The translations under genes and the position numbers were made by a program. A DNA stretch of 64,000 nt from Caballeronia temeraria (lineage in GTDB: Bacteria > Pseudomonadota > Gammaproteobacteria > Burkholderiales > Burkholderiaceae). The stretch is taken from NCBI RefSeq assembly GCF_001544795.2, contig NZ_FCOI02000034.1, positions 1 through 64,000 on the forward strand, in the 5' to 3' direction. Below, in pieces: positions 1 through 8,761 of the stretch (position 1 is the stretch's first letter; every line of letters begins with the position of its first letter). The notes under the pieces are model-generated. The model had not been told where the DNA came from. It saw only the letters and a program-made list of their open reading frames with translations, and did no database searches.

Positions 1-71
1 GCAGCGCCGCTCGAGCCGTTATCGATGCGCGAACCGATCATGAGTGCCGTGAGCGAATACCTGGTACCTAA

Positions 72-326
72 GTGCGCGATGGCGTGCGCGTCAATGCGGT
101 ATGCCCGAGCCTGACCGAAACCGATCTCACGCAAGACATGCTCGGCGACGAGCAATTGATGGCGAAGTTTCGCGAGCGCATTCCGCTTGGCCGCGCAGCG
201 AAACCTGACGATATCGCAGCGGTGATTGCCTTCCTCGCCAGCGACGACGCGCGCTTCGTCACCGGAGTTAATCTGCCGGTAGACGGCGGCCTGAGCGCCG
301 CCAACGGACAACCGCCGCAAGCGTAA
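72..326 (+). pseudogene. C-terminal remnant of an SDR-family oxidoreductase
   Basis: The frame encodes only the last third of a short-chain dehydrogenase: a GVRVNAVCPS stretch typical of the strand after the catalytic helix, then an R-A-A-K-P-D-D-I segment and the final FVTGVNLPVDGG motif. A stop codon lies immediately upstream in the same frame (69-71), and bases 1-68 show neither the Rossmann glycine motif nor the catalytic YxxxK. I therefore read it as a remnant rather than a gene cut by the window edge. The only in-frame start is the GTG at 72, with no convincing ribosome binding site. Confidence 0.7.
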
Positions 327-329
327 CTT

Positions 330-829
330 CTACTTCGATTCGTTGAACGACTTGGCGTACAGCGGCGCGCTCCGTCCAGATCTCCCGTCGCGGCATAGAT
401 CAACGGCTGCGCTTCGGGAGAACGGATCGCACCGTCGATCACGCTGCCTGTCACGAGCCGATGATGCCCGGCTTCGATATCGCCGATAGCCTGACAGTCG
501 AAATACGCCAGCGCGTCGGGCAGTATCGGCGCGCCGCTTCGGCCGGTTTTCCAAGGCATCGACGACAGCTTGTCGATCGTGCGGCCCGATTGTGTCCAGA
601 AGTACGCGGCCAACGTCTGCTGATCCGAACGCAGCACGTTGATGGAGAACGCGCGCCCTCGTTGCAGTATCGGATAGGACGCAAGCGCCGGATTGATTGC
701 GATCGCAACGAGCAGCGGGTCAAACGAAACCTGCATGACCGAACTCGCCGTGAACGCGTTCCTCGTTGCACCGTCCGCCACGCCGATCATATAGACGCCT
801 GCCGTCAGACGCCGGAAGAGGTCAGCCAT
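330..829 (-). pseudogene. Flavin reductase-like protein, frameshifted near its C-terminus
   Basis: From the ATG at 829 the product matches the flavin reductase-like FMN-binding split barrel: LFRRLTAGVYMIG at the N-terminus, then TASSVMQVSFDPLLVAIAINP and a Q-P-L-I-Y end strand. Such proteins usually supply reduced flavin to a monooxygenase. After about residue 150 the reading frame turns into Ser/Arg/Thr-rich sequence antisense to the neighbouring SDR remnant and stays open to 68. A natural-looking tail, APLYAKSFNESK, ends in another frame at 330. A small indel between about 370 and 395 explains both. The domain core is intact, so an extended protein could still be made. It is divergent from the alcohol dehydrogenase at 984. 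Confidence 0.6.
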
Positions 830-983
830 ACCGTTGGCATCGCGCTTTTGTCCTTGATGTCGGAGGAACGGTTAAAGCGTATATGTGCATGTGTCATGCC
901 TCGGCGGGAACACGCGTTGCGCAAGTCGAATGGCAGCGACGACGCACTTATCCGACGATCAGATCAATCCGCAGGAGGCGACC

Positions 984-2153
984 TTGAAGGCACTCATCTG
1001 GCATGGCAAGAAAGACATCCGTTACGACACCGTTCCGGACCCCATGATCGAGCACGGCCGCGATGCGATCATCAAGGTATCGACTTGCGCGATCTGCGGC
1101 TCGGACCTCCATCTGTTCGATGGCTTCATGCCCGGCATGGAATCGGGCGATGTGATGGGTCACGAATTCATGGGCGAAGTGGTCGAAGTCGGCCGTGACA
1201 ACACCGCCCTCAAAGTGGGCGATCGAGTCGTGGTTCCGTTCACGATCATCTGCGGCGAATGCGATCAATGCAAGCGGGGCAATTTCTCCGTTTGCGAACG
1301 CTCGAACCGGAATAAAGACGCCGCCGACAAACTCTTCGGTCATACGACGGCCGGCCTCTTCGGATACACGCATCTCACAGGCGGCTACGCGGGCGGACAG
1401 GCCGAATACGTGCGCGTGCCGTTCGCGGACAAGACCCATATCAAGATTCCCGATGGCCTCTCCGACGAACAGGTGCTCTTTCTCGGCGACATCTTCCCGA
1501 CCGGATGGCAGGCCGCGATCAATTGCGAAATCGAACCGACCGACACCGTCGCGATCTGGGGCGCCGGCCCCGTCGGGCAGATGGCGATCCGCAGCGCGAT
1601 ATTGCTCGGGGCGAGACAGGTCATCGTCATCGATCACGTTCCCGAACGGCTTGCGATGGCGCAAGCGGCGGGCGCGATCCCGATCAACTTCAAGGACGAA
1701 AGCGTGCTCGACCGCTTGCGCGATCTGACACGAGGCAAAGGCCCCGAGAAGTGTATCGATGCCGTCGGCATGGAGTCGCACGCGACGCGCTCGTTCGACG
1801 GCATCTACGATCGAATCAAGCAGGCCGTCATGCTCGAAACCGACCGGCCGCATGTGCTGCGCGAGATGATCTACGTGTGCCGTCCGGCGGGCGTGCTCTC
1901 GGTGCCGGGCGTGTATGGCGGACTGATCGACAAGATTCCGTTCGGCGCGGCGATGAACAAAGGGCTCACCTGGCGCATGGGGCAAACGCACGTCAATCGG
2001 TGGAGCGACGACTTGCTCAAGCGCATCGAAGAAGGACAGATCGATCCGTCCTTCGTCATCACGCACCGGATGAATCTGGCGGACGGACCGCAGATGTACG
2101 AAACCTTCCGCGATAAGCAGGACGGGTGCATCAAGGTGGTTTTGAAGCCTTAG
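984..2153 (+). CDS. Zinc-dependent alcohol dehydrogenase (formaldehyde dehydrogenase-like MDR)
   Basis: Medium-chain dehydrogenase of 389 residues, predicted to oxidise an alcohol or aldehyde adduct with NAD. Catalytic-zinc residues are visible in CAICGSDLHLF and GHEFMG. The structural-zinc loop has the C-x2-C-x2-C-x7-C form (CGECDQCKRGNFSVC), and the NAD-binding Rossmann motif is GAGPVG. I chose the TTG at 984 because AGGAGG lies just upstream at 973-978 and the protein then begins at the usual family position (LKALIWHGKKDIRY); the frame is open further upstream. A closely related but broken copy lies at 43997-44808. Substrate cannot be assigned. It may be involved in detoxification. Confidence 0.88.
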   Translation: MKALIWHGKKDIRYDTVPDPMIEHGRDAIIKVSTCAICGSDLHLFDGFMPGMESGDVMGHEFMGEVVEVGRDNTALKVGDRVVVPFTIICGECDQCKRGNFSVCERSNRNKDAADKLFGHTTAGLFGYTHLTGGYAGGQAEYVRVPFADKTHIKIPDGLSDEQVLFLGDIFPTGWQAAINCEIEPTDTVAIWGAGPVGQMAIRSAILLGARQVIVIDHVPERLAMAQAAGAIPINFKDESVLDRLRDLTRGKGPEKCIDAVGMESHATRSFDGIYDRIKQAVMLETDRPHVLREMIYVCRPAGVLSVPGVYGGLIDKIPFGAAMNKGLTWRMGQTHVNRWSDDLLKRIEEGQIDPSFVITHRMNLADGPQMYETFRDKQDGCIKVVLKP

Positions 2154-2352
2154 TCGACGCACACGCGCAGGGTGAGGACGCGTCGCTTCGCGTTTGGATG
2201 CGCGCTCGGGCCGGCGAAGCGGCGCGCGAGCGCGCGGACGCCGAAAGCGGCGCCTGTGCGACGTACGTGATCATTGCGCGCATCCATCGCATTCAAGGAC
2301 CGTGCTCGATGCCATGAAAGGCGCGCGCAGACAGCATGCCGACGCGTGAACG

Positions 2353-2796
2353 TCAGTCGTGGCGATGATGCTTGTGATGCTTGCCGCGACGGCCGTTATA
2401 GCCGCGGCTGTAGTCGTCCGCGTACGAATTCGAGCGCGAAACATTGCCGCCCAATGCCGCGCCCGCGCCGCCGCCGAGCGCCGCGCCGATCAGACCGCCG
2501 CCGCGGCCGCCCATGGCGTTGCCTGCCGCCGTGCCCGCACCGCCGCCGAGCGCGCCGCCGATGATCGCGCCCGTGCGCTCGCGACGGTTCGACGTGACCG
2601 CGCCGCCGGCGCCACCACCCACCGCCCCGCCGAGCACCGCGCCCGTGCTGCCGCCCACCGCGCCGCCCAGCGCCGCGCCGGCTACGCCGCCGAGCGCGCC
2701 GCCGAGCGCATTGTTCATGTCGCCGGCCATCGCCGAAACCGACGCAGCAGCGGTGAGCGCTGCGATTGCAACGAGTCGAATGTTTCGCTTTGACAT
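2353..2796 (-). CDS. Secreted glycine-zipper / glycine-rich protein
   Basis: A 147-residue protein starting at the ATG at 2796 with a clear Sec signal peptide (MSKRNIRLVAIAALTAAASV, cleavage near SAMA-GD). The mature part is a run of glycine-zipper repeats (GGALGGVAGAALGGAVGG type), interrupted by a short basic TSNRRERTG stretch. It ends in a polar tail with a His/Lys-rich HHKHHRHD terminus. Glycine zippers of this kind form helical membrane-associated or oligomerising segments in envelope proteins. No enzymatic motif is present. The frame is open 25 codons further upstream, but that part lacks signal-peptide character. It stands alone between converging remnants. Confidence 0.8.
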   Translation of the reverse strand: MSKRNIRLVAIAALTAAASVSAMAGDMNNALGGALGGVAGAALGGAVGGSTGAVLGGAVGGGAGGAVTSNRRERTGAIIGGALGGGAGTAAGNAMGGRGGGLIGAALGGGAGAALGGNVSRSNSYADDYSRGYNGRRGKHHKHHRHD

Positions 2797-3117
2797 AGTT
2801 CGGATGATTGTTTTTGAGACGGGCCGAGTATAACCGCGGCTTACGAAAAATCTTCGGTAAAACTGCCGCACAGCGGCGGTAAGACTTGTAACAAAGTCCG
2901 ATTACCTGCGTGGCGCTGCCGGGGCCGAAGCCTTGTCCACGGCGAGGTTAGAATCTGATTCAGATTCGTCGAATCGTCCGCTACAGGAGGCCAGGGTGCC
3001 CGCGTTCCTCCCTGACGTCTTCACCGACCAGCAGGTCGCCGCGAATCTCCGACGGAAAAAATCGACGAACGCGCCGCGCTTTCGAGGCTCGATGCATCGC
3101 CGGTCAATACGGTGCCG

Positions 3118-3670
3118 CCAAGCGTGGCGTGTGACGACCGCATCGGGCGTCGTATCGGCGAAACAGGCCGTCGTCGCGATGGGACCGTGGTCGAGCGATG
3201 TGATCGCCAAGCTGGGCTATCGCCTTCCGCTCCAAGTCAAAACGCGGCTATCACATGCACGATGCGGCGCAGCCCGGCGCAACGCTGAATCAGCCTGTGC
3301 TCGATGCCGAAGTCGGTTACGTCATCACGCCGATGACACCCGGCATCCGCCTGACGACAGGCGTCGAAATCGGTCTCAGGGATTCGCCGAAGACGCCCGT
3401 GCAACTCGCGGCAGTCGAGCCTTTCGCCCGCGAAACGTTCCCGCTCGGCGAGCGCCTCGATGCGCAACCGTGGCTCGGACGCCGGCCGTGCACGCCCGAC
3501 ATGATGCTCGTCATCGGTCCGGCGCCGCGCCATGCGAATCTGTGGTTCGCCTTCGGTCACGCACATCACGGGCTCACGCTCGGCCCCTCACCGGACGGAT
3601 CATCGCGGAGATGATGACCGGCGAGCGTCCGGTCGTTGACCCGCGGCCGTTCCGTGCAGACCGGTTCTGA
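3118..3670 (+). pseudogene. Decayed FAD-dependent D-amino-acid dehydrogenase-like oxidoreductase
   Basis: Only the C-terminal half of a DadA/DAO-type oxidoreductase is recognisable, split over two frames. One frame carries SAKQAVVAMGPWSSDVIAKL up to about 3240. A one-base slip in the AAAA run near 3239 then gives GYHMHDAAQPGATLNQPV and VGYVITPMTPGIRLTTGVE, ending HGLTLGP near 3590. The original frame returns with TGRIIAEMMTGERPVVDP and a stop at 3670. The N-terminal FAD-binding GxGxxG region is missing. The sequence between 2880 and 3118 shows no convincing homology. At least two indels plus a 5' loss mean it cannot encode a functional enzyme. Confidence 0.75.
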
Positions 3671-3682
3671 TCGCGCGATTCG

Positions 3683-4183
3683 TCAGTCGCGATTCGTCAT
3701 CAGCAACAGCGTCTGCCCGTCCTGAAGCACCGCGCCGTGCTGGTTCAGCACGGTCAGCTTCAACGTCGCGATGCCGCGATCGGTTCGCTTGGTCACGCGC
3801 TTTTCGACGACTTCGATACGCACCTGAATGCGATCGCCGATCATCAGCGGCGCGCGAAACGCCCAGTTCCAGCTCAGTGTCGCGAGTGCGCTGAAGCGGA
3901 CGTCGCTGCGCGTCTTCAGGCCGTCGGCGAGCGCGAGTCCGAGCAGTCCATGCGCGATGCGCCCGGGAAAGCCCGCTTCCTGCGCGGCGACATCGTCCAT
4001 ATGCAGGTCGTACAGATCGCCCGATACACCCGCGTAGTTGACGACGTGCGACTCGGTGACTGTCATCCCCGAGGTGAGGTAGTGATCGCCCGGTTCGATG
4101 TCGTTGAGGTCGTATTTGCCCGCCGGAAGCAGACGTCCCGTGCGTGCATCTTCGATGATTTCCTGTGTCGTGTCCTGTGTCAT
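3683..4183 (-). CDS. MaoC-family (R)-hydratase/dehydratase, set A
   Basis: A 166-residue single hot-dog-fold protein of the MaoC family, expected to hydrate or dehydrate an acyl-CoA or related thioester. The conserved MaoC region is clear: SGDLYDLHMDD followed by GFPGRIAHGLLGLAL, which carries the Asp/His pair and the active-site glycine turn. The ATG at 4183 precedes a polar 25-residue leader before YDLNDIEPGDHY. It is the last gene of the minus-strand operon that begins at 10963, 29 bp after the TIM-barrel gene. Its paralogue in set B is at 21643-22107. Substrate is unknown. Confidence 0.88.
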   Translation of the reverse strand: MTQDTTQEIIEDARTGRLLPAGKYDLNDIEPGDHYLTSGMTVTESHVVNYAGVSGDLYDLHMDDVAAQEAGFPGRIAHGLLGLALADGLKTRSDVRFSALATLSWNWAFRAPLMIGDRIQVRIEVVEKRVTKRTDRGIATLKLTVLNQHGAVLQDGQTLLLMTNRD

Positions 4184-4212
4184 GTCTCTCGTCTCTTGTG
4201 TATAGGTTGTCG

Positions 4213-5052
4213 TCAGCAAACCGATTGCAGGCGCTGCGCGCAGACGGCCAGCACTTCGTCCGGCGCGACCTTCCACCAACGGTCGCGCGAAAAGATTTCG
4301 ACTTCCATCATGCCGTCGTAGCCCGCGTCTTCCATCTCGCGCCGGAAGCCCGCCAGGTCGATAACGCCATCGCCCATCATGCCGCGATCCATCAACATGT
4401 CCTTCGTGTCGGCGTGCCAGTCGCACACGTGATACGCGAGAATCCGCCGTGCGCAGCCCGCCGCCGCGATCGACGCCGACAGCAGCGGATCCCACCAGCA
4501 GTGATACACGTCGATGGCGATGCCGAGCATCGACGGATCGTCTGGCGCGATGCGTTCGCATATCGCGAGCGCCTGCCCGATCGTGTTGACAACCGACCGA
4601 TCCGCCGCGTACATCGGATGCAAAGGCTCGATGGCGAGCGGCATGTTCAGCTTGCGCGCCTCGTCGAGCAGACGCGCGATGCCCTCGTCGACCTGAGCGC
4701 GCGCGCCTGCGAGATCGCGGCCGTTCGCACTCACGCCGCCCACGACGAGCACGAAACAGCGCGCGCCGAGTTCGGCGGCATCGTGCAGCGCCGCGATATT
4801 GCTGTCGATGCTCGCACGCCGATCCGCTGGCGTCGCGCTCGTCAGATACGTGGAGCGGCAATAGCCGGTGACCGTGAGTTGCAGCGCGCGAAGCTGGCGC
4901 GCGACCGCTTGCGCGCCGAGCGCCTCGACCTCGTGCCGCCACGGTGCGACGCCGCCGAAGCCCGCGCGCGCGATGCGCTCCAGCGTCACATCGAGCGATT
5001 CGCGATGTCCGAGCGTCGCGGTATTGATCGCGCATCGTTTCAGTGAAACCAT
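4213..5052 (-). CDS. Sugar phosphate isomerase/epimerase-like TIM-barrel protein, set A
   Basis: A 279-residue xylose-isomerase-like/AP-endonuclease-2 fold protein. It begins with CAINTATLGHRESLDVTLERI and carries the metal-site landmarks of the fold: E in LAIEPLHPMYAADRS, D and H in IDVYHCWWDP, H in ILAYHVCDWHADT, and E in MEVEIFSRDRWW. Such enzymes isomerise or epimerise sugars, keto-sugars or cyclitol intermediates (compare IolE/IolH). The ATG at 5052 is preceded by AGGGAG. It lies 19 bp after the DUF993 gene and 29 bp before the MaoC gene in the set A operon. Its paralogue in set B is at 26443-27288 and shares the motif order. Confidence 0.87.
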   Translation of the reverse strand: MVSLKRCAINTATLGHRESLDVTLERIARAGFGGVAPWRHEVEALGAQAVARQLRALQLTVTGYCRSTYLTSATPADRRASIDSNIAALHDAAELGARCFVLVVGGVSANGRDLAGARAQVDEGIARLLDEARKLNMPLAIEPLHPMYAADRSVVNTIGQALAICERIAPDDPSMLGIAIDVYHCWWDPLLSASIAAAGCARRILAYHVCDWHADTKDMLMDRGMMGDGVIDLAGFRREMEDAGYDGMMEVEIFSRDRWWKVAPDEVLAVCAQRLQSVC

Positions 5053-5071
5053 TTCGAGCTCCCTTGCGTCG

Positions 5072-6229
5072 TCACAGGCCGAAGGTCTGCATGACGAGGC
5101 GCATCCGATGCACCGCGAGTTCCGGATCGCGCAGGAGGTTCGCTGCATCGGCGAGACGGAACACGTCCGCGAGATAGAGCGGCGGACGCGCGCCGTGATG
5201 GCCGCCCGGCATGAAGAAGTGCGGCTGGAATCCGTTCAGGTACGCGAGAAAGACGACGCCCGTCTTGTAGTACTGTGTCGGCGCGCGAAATATGTGCCGG
5301 GAGAGCGCGACCGTGGGTTCGAGTACGCGCTCGTATCGCCCGATATCGCCGCTTGCGAGCGCGGCGAGGGCCTGCGACGCGGCGGGCGCGATCGCATCGA
5401 AGATGCCGAGTAGCGCGTGAGAGAAGCCCGCTTCATCGCCCTTGATGAGGAGCGGATAGTTGAAATCGTCGCCCGTGTACATCTTCACGCCCTCGGGCAG
5501 ACGGCGGCGGAACGCGATCTCGCGCGCATCGTCGAGCAGCGAGATCTTGATGCCGTCGATCTTGCGCGCGTTCTCTGCAATCACCGCGAGGCAGGCATCG
5601 GCGGCTTCGTCGAGATCGTCGCTGCCCCAGTAGCCTTTCAGCTCGGGATCGAACATGTCGCCGAGCCAGTGCAGGATCACGGGCTGTTCGCACATCGCGA
5701 GCACTTCGCGGTAGACGCGCAGATAGTCGTCGCGATGCCGCGCCACGCGTGCAAGCGCGCGGCTCGCCATCAGGATCACGCGGCTGCCGGTGCGCTGGAT
5801 GGCGTCGAGCTGCATCGCGTAGGCGCGGATCACGTCATCGCACGATGTCGCCGCGTGCGCGGGAAGATGATCGGTGCCGCAGCCCGATGCGATCAGCGCG
5901 TGCGGCATGTCGCACGTTTCGGCCATCGTGCGCTGCACGAGTTCGAGCGCGATTTCCCACGACAGACCCATGCCGCGCTGCGCGGTGTCCATTGCTTCGG
6001 CAATGCCGAGGCCCTGCCCGATCAGATAGCGCCGGTACTCGATGGTGCGCGGCCAGTCGAGCGCGGCGGGCTGATTCAGCTCACCGCTGCGATGAGGATC
6101 GGCGACGACGTGCGCGGCCGAGTACGCGATGCGGTTGAACGCCGCGCCCGCCGGCGCGCCGCCGATCGGGTCGCCCTTGAGCGTGTAGGTGTCGAACTGG
6201 CCGGAAGCGGCCGGAAGAACGATTTGCAT
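5072..6229 (-). CDS. DUF993 family protein (dihydrodipicolinate-synthase-like), set A
   Basis: A 385-residue DUF993 protein, a family usually annotated only as dihydrodipicolinate-synthase-like and without an assigned reaction that I know of. Recognisable blocks are AFNRIAYSAAHVVADP, IEYRRYLIGQGLGIAEAMDT, CGTDHL, QPVILHWLGDMFDP, DGIKISLLDD, GVKMYTGDDFNYPLLI and LSRHIFRAPTQYYKTGVVF. The Lys of DGIKISLL sits where class I aldolases of this fold carry a Schiff-base lysine; that role is inference. It follows the shikimate-dehydrogenase-like gene by 25 bp. A paralogue with the same blocks is at 18850-20016. It is the most distinctive marker of this gene set. Confidence 0.87.
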   Translation of the reverse strand: MQIVLPAASGQFDTYTLKGDPIGGAPAGAAFNRIAYSAAHVVADPHRSGELNQPAALDWPRTIEYRRYLIGQGLGIAEAMDTAQRGMGLSWEIALELVQRTMAETCDMPHALIASGCGTDHLPAHAATSCDDVIRAYAMQLDAIQRTGSRVILMASRALARVARHRDDYLRVYREVLAMCEQPVILHWLGDMFDPELKGYWGSDDLDEAADACLAVIAENARKIDGIKISLLDDAREIAFRRRLPEGVKMYTGDDFNYPLLIKGDEAGFSHALLGIFDAIAPAASQALAALASGDIGRYERVLEPTVALSRHIFRAPTQYYKTGVVFLAYLNGFQPHFFMPGGHHGARPPLYLADVFRLADAANLLRDPELAVHRMRLVMQTFGL

Positions 6230-6254
6230 GATGGTGGTGACTGGTGGTGGCGCT

Positions 6255-7115
6255 TTAGGCAGGCTCGTCGGAGAAACAGGAAAACGAGGCGGGCATGTCG
6301 ATGCCGAAGAACGTCGCGAACGCCGCGAGTTGTCCTTCGATCATCGGCCGGCCGTTGGTCGCGCGGCAGCCGCACTGCCGCGCATGTTCGAGCAGCGGGG
6401 TTTCGGCGGGCGTCATGATGATGTCGACCACTTGAAGCGCCGGCGAAAACGCGCCGAACGCCGCGGGCATGCCGTCGCCCGGCCGCATGCCGACCGGCGA
6501 GCAGTTGACGAGCAGGTCGATGCCCGCGAGATTCGCCGGATCGAGATCGACGCTCGCCGGACAGTCCGGATAGAACCGGTTCAGCCGCGCCGCCAGTTGC
6601 TCGGGCAATTTGCGCTGCGGATCGGCAAGCGCGATGCTCGCCGCGCCCGCTTCGGCCAGCGCATGCGCGACCGCCGCGCCCGCGCCGCCCGCGCCGAGCT
6701 GCTTCACATGCTTGCCGCGCACTTCGAAACCGATGCGCATGAGGCCCAGCACGAGGCCGGCGCCGTCGAACATGTCGCCGAACCAGGTTCCGTCGGGACG
6801 CTCGCGCATGACGTTGATCGCGCCGACGCGCCGGGCGGTGTCGGAGACTTCATCGACCATCGACATGGCGCGCACCTTGTGCGGCACCGTGACGACGAGC
6901 CCGTCCACATTGCCGAGCGCCTGAAGCCCGGCGACGGCCGGCTCGAACACGTTGACGGGAACATCGAACGGCAGGCAGACCGCATCGATGCCGCCCGCCT
7001 CGAACAGCGCGTTCATCAGTTGCGGCGTTTTCACCTGCGTCACCGGATTGCCGACGATGCCGAACAAGCGCGTCGCCCCGCCGATCCGATGCTTGCGCGT
7101 GGCTGGCTGCGTCAC
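6255..7115 (-). CDS. Shikimate/quinate dehydrogenase-like NAD(P) oxidoreductase, set A
   Basis: A 286-residue member of the AroE/YdiB family, which reduces or oxidises ring hydroxyls of shikimate- or quinate-like acids. The catalytic lysine is present in VTVPHK (about residue 80) and the catalytic Asp in GDMFDG (about 117). The cofactor loop GAGGAGAAV is at 141-149. The substrate-carboxylate serines of true AroE (S-x-S-P) are replaced by V-K-T-P, so shikimate itself may not be the substrate. The start is GTG at 7115, which overlaps the CoA-transferase stop as GTGA, implying translational coupling. Its paralogue is at 13032-13847. A biosynthetic AroE role is unlikely in this context. Confidence 0.85.
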   Translation of the reverse strand: MTQPATRKHRIGGATRLFGIVGNPVTQVKTPQLMNALFEAGGIDAVCLPFDVPVNVFEPAVAGLQALGNVDGLVVTVPHKVRAMSMVDEVSDTARRVGAINVMRERPDGTWFGDMFDGAGLVLGLMRIGFEVRGKHVKQLGAGGAGAAVAHALAEAGAASIALADPQRKLPEQLAARLNRFYPDCPASVDLDPANLAGIDLLVNCSPVGMRPGDGMPAAFGAFSPALQVVDIIMTPAETPLLEHARQCGCRATNGRPMIEGQLAAFATFFGIDMPASFSCFSDEPA

Positions 7116-8716
7116 CGCTGTCCCTCCGCGAAACCAGCAAGGCGGGCATGACGAGGCCACGGCTGCGCGTCCATCGTGGCGGCGAGGCGCATCGGCTCGG
7201 GACGGAACAGGCGTTCGTCCATCAGCTTGAGATTGGGCGAGATGACCGGACGGAACGCCATGTGCGCGAGCACGTCGCGTTCGAGATCGATGCCCGGCGC
7301 GATCTCGATCAGTTCCAGCGCACCTTCGATGGCGCGAAACACCGCGCGCTCGGTGACGAAGAGCGTCGTCTGACTGCGTTCCTGCGCGTAGGGCCCGCTG
7401 TACGACACCTGCTGCAGCTTCGACACGAACTTGCGGTGCGCGCCTTCCTTGAGAATCTGCAACTGCCCGCCTTCGCACGCCACTTGCAGGCTGCCCGCCG
7501 TGAACGTGCCGCCGAACACCATCTTGCGCGCGTTCTGGCTGATGTTGATGAACCCGCCCACGCCGATCAGCTTGTTCGCGAAGCGGCTGATGTTCACGCT
7601 GCCCTGCGCATCGATTTCCACGGCGGAAAGAAACGCGATGTCGATGCCGCCGCCATCGTAGAAATCGAACTGATAGGGCATGTCGACGATGGCGCTGTAG
7701 TTGCGCGCCGCGCCCGCGTCCAGACCCGCGGCAGGCGCGCCGCCGATCAGCCCTTGCTCGTTGGTCAGCACGATGTGATGCAGCACGTCTTCTTCCGCCG
7801 CGACGAGTCCGATGCCCGTGCACACGCCCGAACCCACGTTGCACACAGCGCCGACGCGCAGTTCCATCGCGAGACGCCGTGCGATGATCTTGCGTTCGTC
7901 GAGCGGCAGGCGCGGAAAACCGCCGAGCGGAATGCGCAGCTCGCCGGTGAAGGCGGGATCGTAGGCGGTCTGATACGTCACCGGCTGATCGGGCTCGACG
8001 ACCACCGCATCCACCAGCATGCCGGGAATCTTCACCGTCTTGGCGGGCAGCGTGCCGCGCCGCGCGAGCCGCTTGACCTGCACGATCACAATGCCGCCGT
8101 TGCGCCGCGTCGCTTGCGCCATCGAAAGCATGTCGGCGAACACGGCTTCGTGTTCCATCGATACGTTGCCGTCTTCGTCGGCAGTCGTGCCGCGCAGAAA
8201 CGCGACATCGACTTCGAAAGGCTTGTAGAACAGCCACTCGCGCCCTTCGATCTCGATGAGGCTGACGAGTTGGTCGTCGCTCGGCGCGCCTTGCAGGCCG
8301 CCGCCGTTGCGCGGATCGACGAAGGTATGCAGCCCGACGTGGCTCACGAGCCCCGGCCGTCCCGCCGCCATTTCGCGCGTGAGTTGCGACAGCGCACCCT
8401 GCGGCAGCGTCCACGCTTCGACTTCCTTGTTCAGCGCCATCTCCGCGAGCGCGGGCGAATCGACCAGCGTGCCGCACACGACGCGCTTGAGCAGACCCGC
8501 ATGCGCGAGCCGCGATGCGCCGCGCTCGCCGCGATCGCCGAGACCGACCGGATGCACCGACGTGATCCGGCGCGGCGCGCCCTCCGCGAGAAAGCGGCGC
8601 TCGAGCGCCTCGATGAGCGATTCGGGCACGGCGTGTCCGCTTCCCGATCCTCCGATCATCAACGTGTCGCCGTCCTTCAGGAGGGATGCAGCCTGGTCGG
8701 CGGTCAAAATTTGCAT
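7112..8716 (-). CDS. Family I acyl-CoA:acetate/3-ketoacid CoA-transferase, set A
   Basis: A 534-residue fused alpha/beta CoA-transferase of the YdiF/SCOT type, which moves CoA from a donor thioester to a carboxylic acid. The N-terminal half has the glycine-rich MIGGSGSGHAVPESLIEAL block. The catalytic glutamate is expected in TNEQGLIGG (E about residue 320). The C-terminal half carries YDGGGIDIAFLSAVEIDAQG and VNISRFANKLIGVGGFINI. The start is the ATG at 8716. The stop overlaps the next gene's GTG. Set B holds two paralogues (22109 and 24843). It probably activates the carboxylic-acid intermediate of the pathway. Confidence 0.9.
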   Translation of the reverse strand: MQILTADQAASLLKDGDTLMIGGSGSGHAVPESLIEALERRFLAEGAPRRITSVHPVGLGDRGERGASRLAHAGLLKRVVCGTLVDSPALAEMALNKEVEAWTLPQGALSQLTREMAAGRPGLVSHVGLHTFVDPRNGGGLQGAPSDDQLVSLIEIEGREWLFYKPFEVDVAFLRGTTADEDGNVSMEHEAVFADMLSMAQATRRNGGIVIVQVKRLARRGTLPAKTVKIPGMLVDAVVVEPDQPVTYQTAYDPAFTGELRIPLGGFPRLPLDERKIIARRLAMELRVGAVCNVGSGVCTGIGLVAAEEDVLHHIVLTNEQGLIGGAPAAGLDAGAARNYSAIVDMPYQFDFYDGGGIDIAFLSAVEIDAQGSVNISRFANKLIGVGGFINISQNARKMVFGGTFTAGSLQVACEGGQLQILKEGAHRKFVSKLQQVSYSGPYAQERSQTTLFVTERAVFRAIEGALELIEIAPGIDLERDVLAHMAFRPVISPNLKLMDERLFRPEPMRLAATMDAQPWPRHARLAGFAEGQR

Positions 8717-8761
8717 GTCGTGTGCTCCGGTGTTTTCTGTGTGTGTCGATGCGTGCCGCCG

